In this document: positions 1 through 5,047 of the stretch, piece by piece | Layout: each line of letters opens with the position of its first letter | Numbering within the stretch: position 1 is the first letter of the stretch | Source: an uncultured Candidatus Competibacteraceae bacterium | GTDB taxonomy: Bacteria; Pseudomonadota; Gammaproteobacteria; Competibacterales; Competibacteraceae | Assembly: GCA_937872125.1 (NCBI GenBank) | Contig: CALMNY010000004.1 | Location: 1 to 5,047 of the forward strand | Direction: 5' to 3' | DNA length: 5,047 nt | Position numbers and translations under genes: made by a program | The notes under the pieces: generated by a model | The model's input: the letters and a program-made list of their open reading frames with translations, nothing else | Told to the model about the DNA's origin: nothing | Database searches by the model: none

Positions 1-251
1 GCAAACCACATCTTCACATCCGTTGCGTCTACAACGGTAAAGTGTTGGGAGATCGTGAAGGCGTCAATACGGGCAAGAGCGTTGGTTACGAACTGTATTT
101 CGATGAGAAATTGGTGTCGGGTCCTGACGCTGCTCATTATACCCGCCAGCAAGCCCAAGAAAATTGTGACTGGAATATGCAGACCAAGCCACATCTTCAT
201 ATCCGTTGTATCTATAACGGCGAAGTGCTGGGAGATCGCCCAGCCATGTAA
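1..251 (+). CDS. 3' end of a repeat-containing protein of unknown function (5' partial)
   Basis: The reading frame is open from the left edge (first whole codon at 3) to the taa at 249-251, giving 82 visible residues; the true start lies outside the window. The protein contains a repeat: the 18-residue block [18 protein letters not shown] at its beginning recurs as [18 protein letters not shown] just before the stop, exactly 61 codons (183 bp) later. The unit between them reads as a small aromatic-rich domain, with [28 protein letters not shown] and two cysteines per unit (RC.Y and NCDW). The C-terminus ends almost directly after the second block, so the protein probably consists of tandem units with more upstream. 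No catalytic motif or membrane segment is visible. I do not recognise the family. The paired Cys and aromatic pattern could suit an exported or binding module, but that is a guess. The frame is well supported because divergence between copies is mostly at third codon positions. Confidence 0.75.
   Translation, partial: KPHLHIRCVYNGKVLGDREGVNTGKSVGYELYFDEKLVSGPDAAHYTRQQAQENCDWNMQTKPHLHIRCIYNGEVLGDRPAM
3..241 (+). repeat. In-gene direct repeat, 183-bp period (61 codons)
   Basis: Bases 3-56 and 186-239 are two copies of one coding block. Codon by codon, 16 of 18 residues are identical (differences V/I and K/E). I count nine base differences over 54, seven of them synonymous. The space between block starts is 183 bp, a whole number of codons, so this is a protein-domain repeat and not a random duplication. 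Only about one full unit and the start of the next are visible; further copies may lie left of the window. Confidence 0.85.
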
Positions 252-280
252 TAGCGATTGCTTTCTATAAATTTCATCTG

Positions 281-394
281 GCTCCCACGCTCCGGCGTGG
301 GAGCAGGTCCAGACGCTCCAGCGTCCCCAGTGATGAATTCGCCCTCGGACCGCTGGAGCGGTCAACCGGCGTTCCCGCGCTGGAGCGTGGGACG
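281..394. repeat. Four-hairpin palindromic element (REP/MITE-like)
   Basis: Four successive inverted repeats, each with a 4-base loop, lie between the repeat-protein gene and the toxin-antitoxin pair. Hairpin 1 pairs 281-290 with 295-304 (10 perfect pairs, loop tccg). Hairpin 2 pairs 312-316 with 321-325 (5 pairs, loop tcca). Hairpin 3 pairs 348-353 with 358-363 (6 pairs, loop tgga). Hairpin 4 pairs 373-380 with 385-392 (8 pairs including one G-T, loop tgga). The element is also symmetric as a whole: hairpin 4 is close to the reverse complement of hairpin 1, and hairpin 3 resembles the reverse complement of hairpin 2, so outer arms 283-290 and 385-392 can also pair perfectly. This layout suits an interspersed palindromic element of the REP or MITE kind. 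In RNA it could stabilise a 3' end or attenuate read-through into the next gene. No T-run follows hairpin 1 or hairpin 4, so it is not a standard intrinsic terminator. No transposase is present in the window. Confidence 0.8.
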
Positions 395-428
395 AGAAAA
401 ATTCAGTAAGGCCATCGGTGAGCATTTT

Positions 429-433
429 GGAGG
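429..433 (+). promoter_or_regulatory. Ribosome binding site of the DUF433 antitoxin gene
   Basis: A ggagg core sits 7 bases before the ATG at 441. It decides the start: the same frame is open further upstream (in-frame ATG at 258), but that stretch is the palindromic element and has no comparable site, and DUF433 homology begins only after 441. Confidence 0.8.
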
Positions 434-440
434 TCAAGCG

Positions 441-647
441 ATGAACAAATACGATTTTATCACCATGGATGCAGACATCATGCACGGCGTTCCCGTCTTC
501 AAAGGCACCCGGGTCCCGATAGAAACCTTGTTTGATTATCTAGCGACCGGCGAAAGCATCGACGAGTTTCTGGATGATTTTCCAACAGTGCCCAAATCAT
601 TTGTTGAAATGGCCCTGGAATATTCCAAACAGGCGCTGGCTGCGTAG
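441..647 (+). CDS. DUF433 domain protein, VapB-like antitoxin
   Basis: This 68-residue protein has the hallmarks of the DUF433 family. There is a short N-terminal strand (YDFITMDADIM), then the family core GVPVFKGTRVPIETL at residues 16-30. Next come the TGESIDEFLDDFPTV segment (residues 36-50) and a C-terminal helix ending EYSKQALAA. The length is typical, so the gene appears intact. DUF433 proteins are small DNA-binding antitoxins, of the kind in the VapB45-like group, that pair with PIN-like toxins. The expected role is to bind and neutralise the product of the next gene and to repress their shared promoter. The start is fixed by the ggagg at 429-433. The toxin gene follows after only 4 bp, so the two are cotranscribed and probably translationally coupled. 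The gene lies directly behind the four-hairpin element and has lower GC than the genes to the right, which fits an acquired module. Family assignment rests on motif recall and is strong; activity is inferred. Confidence 0.88.
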   Translation: MNKYDFITMDADIMHGVPVFKGTRVPIETLFDYLATGESIDEFLDDFPTVPKSFVEMALEYSKQALAA

Positions 648-651
648 AATC

Positions 652-969
652 ATGCGAATTCTATTGGACGAAAACGTACCCCGAAAGCTGAAACAGGCAT
701 TTCCCAATTTTATTGTTGCAACCGTGGGAGAAATGGGATGGGCTGGCGTTAGGAATGGAGAGCTTCTGAAACGAGCGGAAAATGTATTTGATGTGCTGAT
801 TACGGTTGATAAGAGCATTCAGCATCAAAATTCCCTGGAGAGCAAAAATATTGCCCTAATCACGCTTGTCGTTCGCTGGAACAAATTACAGTGCTTATTG
901 CCCTTGGTTCCGCGAATCCTGCAAGCCCTGACCGATATCCAGCCAGGACAAATCGTCAATATCTCTTGA
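652..969 (+). CDS. DUF5615 family PIN-like toxin
   Basis: This 105-residue protein matches the DUF5615 PIN-like family along its whole length. It starts MRILLDENVPRKLK, with Asp6 as the expected first acidic active-site residue. It continues with VATVGEMGWAGVRNGELL (residues 22-39, Glu37 in the conserved NGELL), then FDVLITVDK (residues 46-54, Asp47 and Asp53). The C-terminal part is LLPLVPRILQAL followed by PGQIVNIS. PIN-like proteins of toxin-antitoxin modules are predicted metal-dependent RNases; here the substrate is unknown. The ATG at 652 is chosen because family homology begins exactly there; an ATG at 574 in the same frame lies inside the antitoxin gene. There is no clear Shine-Dalgarno sequence, so translation probably depends on ribosomes finishing the DUF433 gene 4 bp upstream. 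No frameshift or early stop is seen, and the acidic residues are kept, so the toxin looks functional. The segment after TVDK (SIQHQNSL) and the TLVVRWNKLQ stretch differ slightly from the forms I remember for the family. Confidence 0.88.
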   Translation: MRILLDENVPRKLKQAFPNFIVATVGEMGWAGVRNGELLKRAENVFDVLITVDKSIQHQNSLESKNIALITLVVRWNKLQCLLPLVPRILQALTDIQPGQIVNIS

Positions 970-1071
970 CGATGAAGTCGCTCCCCAAAAACTTCAAAGC
1001 ACGCAACCTGACATTCCACCTCCCCCTGCGTCTTACCCAACATTGCCCCTCAAATCGCAAAGGACTCACGG
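970..1071 (+). other. Intergenic gap between toxin-antitoxin module and transpeptidase gene
   Basis: About 100 bases separate the toxin stop from the GTG at 1072. The run is pyrimidine-rich (for example accttcc/tccccctg-like tracts around 1016-1030) and contains in-frame stops at 973 and 1009, so the transpeptidase cannot start further left. A promoter for the envelope genes would be expected here, but I see no convincing -35/-10 pair and no terminator hairpin. Base composition changes here from moderate GC on the left to strongly GC-rich on the right. Confidence 0.5.
1060..1064 (+). promoter_or_regulatory. Ribosome binding site of the transpeptidase gene
   Basis: An aagga sequence ends 7 bases before the GTG at 1072. 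It supports the GTG start, which is also the first plausible start codon after the in-frame stop at 1009 and is followed at once by a membrane anchor sequence. Confidence 0.7.
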
Positions 1072-4000
1072 GTGCGCCGCCTCGTCATCTTCCTCCTGTT
1101 CATCCTGATCCCCGCCGCTGGTGTTGCGCTGCTGGGCCGCCAACTGGCCGCGATTTACCAGGAACCGGTGGCCGCGGCCGCCGCCGAACCCGCCCGGTTT
1201 CCGCCGGCGCTGGCGGGCGCGCGGTTCCGTGTGCCGGCGGACGCCGGTTTCCACCGGATCGCGCTGAACGGTGGAACGCTGCTGGTCGAAGGACCGCATC
1301 GCACCCTCGGCCAGGCCCGCGTCTCGCTCTGCGACCAGCGCGCCAATCCCAAGACCCCCACCAGTCCCCTGATTCCTCTGTATATCGGTTGGGACTGGCA
1401 GCGGATCAGCGAAGACCACCGACGGGTGGTCCACCTGAAAAACGCGCTGCTGGACGACGGCCCCGGCGGCGTGGACGCGCCCGCCGTCATCCTGGACACG
1501 CAACCCGCAGGGACGCCGCTTTTGACCACCGCCGCGCCCGAAGAGCGGTTGCGGCTGGTCCCGCGCGACAGCGCACCATTGACCGGATTATCCGACGTTG
1601 CCCCCGCCTATGGTTCGGGCGCGACCGCCGCGCTGATCTTCCGCCAGGACGCCTGGCTGTTCTGGGACGCCGGCGCCACGCCCGACCACTGGCGACAAGC
1701 CCTGCGGGTGCAACGCTTGCCCAAGGCCCACTGTCCGGTCGGTCAAATCCAGGTCACGGTCTACGGCCCCCCCGACGAAACCGTTCCCGCCCAGGCTACC
1801 CGGCGACTGCGTTTCTACCCCCCGCAAGGCCCCATGCACGCCTTCCAGTGGGCGCCAGGCGACTATGCCATTCCCGCCGGACTGAGCCACGCGCCGGAAG
1901 ATGCCGACCTGTTCGCCGCCGCGACCGCCGCCGGCCTGATCCGCGTGGACCGCGCCCGCCACCAGGCCACCATCGCGCCCGCCGATCTGCCCCGGCGCTG
2001 GCGTTTCGCCCACGATCACCCGGAGCGGCTGGTCGCCGAACCCGGCGGCGAATCCTGGTCCACCCTGGACTGGAACGCAGCAGCCCAGGCCACGCACCGC
2101 CTGCTGCACCATTCCCCCGCCGGCGGCTATCTGCGCCAGCAGATGGATACTTTTAACAGGCGACGCCTGCTGGCCGCCATCCGGGTGCGCGTCGAAGATG
2201 CGGACCACCTGCCCGGCGCAGGTCCCTGGCAAGCCGACTGGCGGGACATTCGCCTGCCGCTGACCGAAACCATGCCGTTGCTGGCCGGCGGCCTGTTCGC
2301 CGGCCTTCCCTTGGGCTGGGAACCCTGGCAACGCATCGAGCACTGGCCGGACGGCGCGGACGCCGCCACGCCGGTGCGCTTCACTCTGCCGCTGGCCCCA
2401 CGCCCGACCCGCCAGCGCCTGCAATTGCTGGTGGTGGGACGCGCGATTCGCCTCGAAGGCGCCCGCCTTCTCGGCAGCGAACCGCGCTGCCTCACTGCGG
2501 CCCCCTGCCAGGATACGGCGGTACTGGCCTATGAATTGCGGCTGCAAATCCCGCCCAACACCGCACGCCTGATGATCCAATTCCAGCCGTTGCCCGCCCC
2601 CGCCGCCCTGACGCTGTTTCGCCGCGACTTCGCCCATATCCGCCTGGCGGATGACGGCCAATTACGCTGGCAGATGGAGACTCCTACCGTCCGCCGACAG
2701 CGCAGCGACCAGCGTGCTCAGGTCGCATTGCGCGACCGCGACGGGACGCTGCTGTGGGATGAGACCGGCCCCACGGCTGAGGCCCGGAACTTGGGCCTGG
2801 GCGCGCTGGTAGGCTTCGATCCGCACCACCAGACCGCTGTGGCCGGCGTGCTGGCCCGGCTGGGAGAACGGGGGACCGATGCGGCGAACGCCCGGTTGAC
2901 CCTGGACAGCACGCTGCAACGGTTGGCGCGAGACACGCTGCTGAAGCAACTGCCGGAGGTCGCCGCCCGTTTTGGCGCCCGCGATCCCTACCAGGCGCAA
3001 CGCTTCGCCAGCCTGGTCGTGCTGGACGCCGATCAGGGCGACATTCTGGCCGCCGTCAGCCTGCCGGAACCCCCTCAGGCCGCCGCCTGGGCCGATCTCT
3101 ACCACTTCAACGCCGCCCAGCCGCGCCGTGGCCCGCTGCGCTGGTGGGCCTGGCAGCACGACGGCGGCAACCTGCACGTGCCCGGCTCCACGTTCAAGCT
3201 GCTCTCGGCGCTCGCCCTGGAACGCAGCGCCCAGCACAACCCCGAATTAACCGCCCTGCTGGACGGGCTGGAACCGGGGGCTATCGCCGGCCACCCCCTG
3301 GCCATGGGCTATGATTTCGGCGTGCAGGACGCCTGTTATCCCGCTCATCAACAACCCTGCGTCCACAACTTTGGCCATGGCGGCCGCTACGCCACCCTGG
3401 CTACTCAGGTCAGCCCCAGAGAACCCCGTTACGGGCTGGAGCAGGCGCTGCGAGACTCCCTGAACACCTGGTTCGCCTGGCTGGTGGAAACCACCGACGC
3501 TACCCTGATCGGCGATCCCCAAACCGGGCAGTTGCTCCGCGTCCATGCCTTGACGCCGGCGGCCCTGAACGGCGTCCGGCCGTTGGCGGCGGTGACGGCG
3601 GCGCTGGGCTTTGGCGTGGAGACGCGACTGGATGGCGGTCTGCTGCCGGCTGATGCCCTGCGCTCCGGCGATATTCTGCTCACCACCCCTTCCCGCCTTG
3701 ATCCCATCCAGGATCGTCACCAAATTCGGCTGGCGGCGCTGGGCTTTCGGATGCAGGTCACTCCCCTGCAAATGGCCCGGGTGGCGGCCTCCATCGCTAC
3801 CGAGCAGACTATTCAGCCACGCCTGCTGCTGGAGTTGAACGGCCGGACTGCCGGGAATCCAGGGTTCGCCGCCCTGGGCATCTCCACTCAGCGCATCCGC
3901 CAGGGCATGAAGCGGGTGCCGGTGGACGGCACCGCCCGGGGCGCATTTGGCCAACCGGAGTTCGCAGTTCTGCGCCCCGCGCTCTACGCCAAGACCGGAA

Positions 4001-4209
4001 CAGCCGATCTGACTCTGCCGAACGATGCCCCAGCCAACAACGCCTGGCTGGCGGGCTGGGTAGAACCGGGCGGCATTCCGGGTGAACAGCGACGGCTGGC
4101 TTTTGCCTGCCAAATCAGCCACACCAGGGAAACCGGCGGCGCGGAATGCGGCGAGGCGGTGGCCAACTTCCTCAAGGCGCTGGCAGAGATAACGAAGAGT
4201 GGAACGTGA
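1072..4209 (+). CDS. Large penicillin-binding transpeptidase with a ~600-residue unknown N-terminal region
   Basis: The 1045-residue product begins with a signal anchor (MRRLVIFLLFILIPAAGVALL, hydrophobic residues 4-21), so the rest should be in the periplasm. The C-terminal part, from LTLDSTLQRLA at residue 609 to the end, is a penicillin-binding transpeptidase domain. It has PGSTFK (Ser706 nucleophile, Lys709), SLN (Ser796, Asn798) and KTGT (Lys974 to Thr977). It therefore should cross-link peptidoglycan peptides through an acyl-enzyme and be a beta-lactam target. Residues ~25-600 are rich in Trp, Pro and Arg with probable beta strands. They show no GT51 glycosyltransferase motif (no ED..F..H.G), so it is not a class A enzyme, yet it is far longer than usual class B enzymes (about 500-700 residues). 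The gap between STFK and SLN (90 residues) is wider than in E. coli PBP2 or PBP3. It holds an insertion with Cys755, His759, Cys763, His765 and His769. Another Cys pair lies at 1013 and 1026. The start is GTG with aagga upstream. A membrane-protein gene follows and is probably its partner. Domain call is firm; exact role is unknown. Confidence 0.92.
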   Translation: MRRLVIFLLFILIPAAGVALLGRQLAAIYQEPVAAAAAEPARFPPALAGARFRVPADAGFHRIALNGGTLLVEGPHRTLGQARVSLCDQRANPKTPTSPLIPLYIGWDWQRISEDHRRVVHLKNALLDDGPGGVDAPAVILDTQPAGTPLLTTAAPEERLRLVPRDSAPLTGLSDVAPAYGSGATAALIFRQDAWLFWDAGATPDHWRQALRVQRLPKAHCPVGQIQVTVYGPPDETVPAQATRRLRFYPPQGPMHAFQWAPGDYAIPAGLSHAPEDADLFAAATAAGLIRVDRARHQATIAPADLPRRWRFAHDHPERLVAEPGGESWSTLDWNAAAQATHRLLHHSPAGGYLRQQMDTFNRRRLLAAIRVRVEDADHLPGAGPWQADWRDIRLPLTETMPLLAGGLFAGLPLGWEPWQRIEHWPDGADAATPVRFTLPLAPRPTRQRLQLLVVGRAIRLEGARLLGSEPRCLTAAPCQDTAVLAYELRLQIPPNTARLMIQFQPLPAPAALTLFRRDFAHIRLADDGQLRWQMETPTVRRQRSDQRAQVALRDRDGTLLWDETGPTAEARNLGLGALVGFDPHHQTAVAGVLARLGERGTDAANARLTLDSTLQRLARDTLLKQLPEVAARFGARDPYQAQRFASLVVLDADQGDILAAVSLPEPPQAAAWADLYHFNAAQPRRGPLRWWAWQHDGGNLHVPGSTFKLLSALALERSAQHNPELTALLDGLEPGAIAGHPLAMGYDFGVQDACYPAHQQPCVHNFGHGGRYATLATQVSPREPRYGLEQALRDSLNTWFAWLVETTDATLIGDPQTGQLLRVHALTPAALNGVRPLAAVTAALGFGVETRLDGGLLPADALRSGDILLTTPSRLDPIQDRHQIRLAALGFRMQVTPLQMARVAASIATEQTIQPRLLLELNGRTAGNPGFAALGISTQRIRQGMKRVPVDGTARGAFGQPEFAVLRPALYAKTGTADLTLPNDAPANNAWLAGWVEPGGIPGEQRRLAFACQISHTRETGGAECGEAVANFLKALAEITKSGT

Positions 4210-4321
4210 TACCGATTCTCATCAGGTTTAACCCGAATCCACTCGATGAACCGCCAGGACGCCAAGATTGCCGGCTGATTTCCAACGAACCTCATCCTCG
4301 GAACAGCATCCTCAAAGACTC
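4210..4321 (+). other. Intergenic gap within the probable envelope operon
   Basis: This 112-bp stretch has no convincing gene. It contains a small imperfect tandem repeat (cgccagga at 4252-4259, cgccaaga at 4260-4267). No strong hairpin with a T-run is visible, so read-through from the transpeptidase gene into the next gene is plausible. The frame of the downstream gene is closed by tga at 4247-4249. Confidence 0.45.
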
Positions 4322-5047
4322 ATGCCAAAAACTCCGCGCCGTACTCCATTCCGAGCCTTCCTGTCATTTTGGTCGAGGGACGTTCCGCCCGAAGCCCTCT
4401 GGGTTGCGCCGCTGGCGCTGGTCTGGCTGATTCCTCTGCTGGGCGTGCTCTGGACGCTGCAACAGGCGCCGGACTGGCTGGAACCGCGCGAACTGCAAAT
4501 CGCTCTGGCGCCCGGCCAAAGCATGATCCTGGGCCACGACCGCGCCCAACGCCGGGATGATCTGTGGTCGCCCTACGCTGATCCCAAACACGTTCGCATC
4601 CTGCGAACGGCCGCCGGCAACTGGCGGCTGGAAAACGTGGCCGCCAGCAAACAGGTGCTCTGGAAATCGCAGGAAGCGAAGGATTATCACCGGGTTCGGG
4701 AATGGCGGCTGACGCCGGGCGGGCAATTCACGGTGGGCGAACACCGGTTCGTCGTGGCAACGACCGCAGCGAATGAATTGACGCTCCAAACGGCCTCCCA
4801 GACCTGGCGCTACGATGGAGTTGATCTGTCCCTGAACAACCAGGCGCTGCCACCCTGTGAGGCGGGCGGGTTTGCAGCCCTGCTGAATCGGCTGCCGGCG
4901 CTACTGCGCCGAACGCGCCCGTTCAGTCTGGGCGGCGGCGTCCAGTGCGCTACCCGGCTCGGCTTAGCGGGAGTCGCCGCCGACAGCGTGTGGATCGCGC
5001 CCACGACGGCAGGCTACGTCCTGCGTCCGGGTTCCGCCGCGCGCCCC
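4322..5047 (+). CDS. Membrane-anchored protein of unknown family, 3' partial; possible cell-wall partner
   Basis: From the ATG at 4322 the frame is open for 242 codons to the right edge, so the gene continues outside the window. The protein starts with a basic segment (MPKTPRRTPFRAF), then has a hydrophobic helix at about residues 25-46 (ALWVAPLALVWLIPLLGVLW), predicting the N-terminus inside and what follows in the periplasm, unless later helices change this. Residues 100-145 have a beta-rich pattern, NWRLEN then RLTPGGQFTVGEHRFVV (Leu130, Gly133, Val138, Gly139, Phe143). This faintly recalls the end of an FHA domain, but without the conserved phosphopeptide-binding residues, and an FHA fold would normally be cytoplasmic. 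Two cysteines follow (ALPPCEAG and GVQCAT). Codon use and GC match the transpeptidase gene upstream. No strong ribosome binding site precedes this ATG; the only other in-frame option after the stop at 4247 is a TTG at 4268. Because it follows a transpeptidase, a SEDS (FtsW/RodA-like) or other cell-wall function is possible, but nothing visible proves it. Confidence 0.75.
   Translation, partial: MPKTPRRTPFRAFLSFWSRDVPPEALWVAPLALVWLIPLLGVLWTLQQAPDWLEPRELQIALAPGQSMILGHDRAQRRDDLWSPYADPKHVRILRTAAGNWRLENVAASKQVLWKSQEAKDYHRVREWRLTPGGQFTVGEHRFVVATTAANELTLQTASQTWRYDGVDLSLNNQALPPCEAGGFAALLNRLPALLRRTRPFSLGGGVQCATRLGLAGVAADSVWIAPTTAGYVLRPGSAARP

Noticed and set aside
266..271. tataaa as a -10 box for the toxin-antitoxin pair
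   Set aside because: No -35-like hexamer lies at the right distance upstream, and the four-hairpin element would sit in the leader.
281..304. Intrinsic terminator after the repeat-protein gene
   Set aside because: The hairpin is strong but is followed by aggtcc and not by a T-run, so I call it part of the palindromic element only.
281..394. CRISPR array
   Set aside because: The repeats are hairpins of unequal length and opposite orientation without regular spacers, and no cas gene is present.
258..440. Possible 61-codon N-terminal extension of the antitoxin from the ATG at 258
   Set aside because: The extension translates the palindromic element, has no DUF433 homology, and the strong ggagg at 429-433 points to the ATG at 441.
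966..971. ttgacg as a -35 box for the transpeptidase gene
   Set aside because: No acceptable -10 hexamer lies 16-18 bases downstream.
891..2156. Long + strand open frame (421 codons) overlapping the start of the transpeptidase gene
   Set aside because: Its product is an Arg/Pro/Gly-rich string without domain character, it overlaps the toxin end and the transpeptidase, and it is a typical GC-rich shadow of the real frame.
1588..2661. Long - strand open frame (357 codons)
   Set aside because: It lies wholly inside the transpeptidase gene, is Gly/Gln/Ala-rich with no recognisable motif, and is explained by the GC-rich codon bias on the other strand.
3247..4122. - strand open frame (291 codons) opposite the catalytic domain
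   Set aside because: The + strand here encodes the SLN and KTGT motifs and is clearly the coding strand; this is its antisense shadow.
4364..4789. - strand open frame (141 codons) at the right end
   Set aside because: It is antisense to the open + strand gene beginning at 4322, which has a proper membrane anchor and matching codon use.

Overview
The window looks like chromosomal DNA from a GC-rich Gram-negative bacterium, probably a gammaproteobacterium. The basis is a GC-rich cell-envelope locus, Shine-Dalgarno-preceded genes and a 'tcccacgct-ccag-cgtggga' type interspersed palindrome. My impression is that such palindromes are common in environmental gammaproteobacteria such as the Competibacter/Chromatiales group; that is recollection, and the sequence does not prove it. 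All supported genes are on the + strand.

Left part (1-969) is visibly less GC-rich and has an accessory character. It opens with the 3' end of a gene of unknown function whose protein carries a 61-residue (183-bp) repeat. Next is an intergenic stretch (252-440) that holds a compact element of four successive hairpins with 4-base loops. A complete two-gene module follows, with a 4-bp gap between the genes: a DUF433-type antitoxin (441-647) and a DUF5615 PIN-like toxin (652-969), a VapBC-like toxin-antitoxin pair.

Right part (1072-5047) is GC-rich. It contains a very long penicillin-binding transpeptidase (GTG start, 1045 aa). The C-terminal ~440 residues carry the three serine acyltransferase motifs (STFK, SLN, KTGT). 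The N-terminal ~600 residues match nothing I recognise and have no glycosyltransferase signature. After a 112-bp gap, a second gene starts at 4322 and stays open for 242 codons to the edge of the window. It encodes a basic N-terminus, one membrane segment and a beta-rich region with a faint FHA-like pattern. The two genes are probably an operon for cell-wall synthesis or remodelling. A SEDS-type (FtsW/RodA) identity for the cut gene is a reasonable guess but cannot be seen here.

The most interesting points are the oversized transpeptidase with its unknown periplasmic half and Cys/His-rich insertion, its truncated membrane partner, the nested four-hairpin element, and the 61-residue repeat protein. 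The toxin-antitoxin pair is of a known type.
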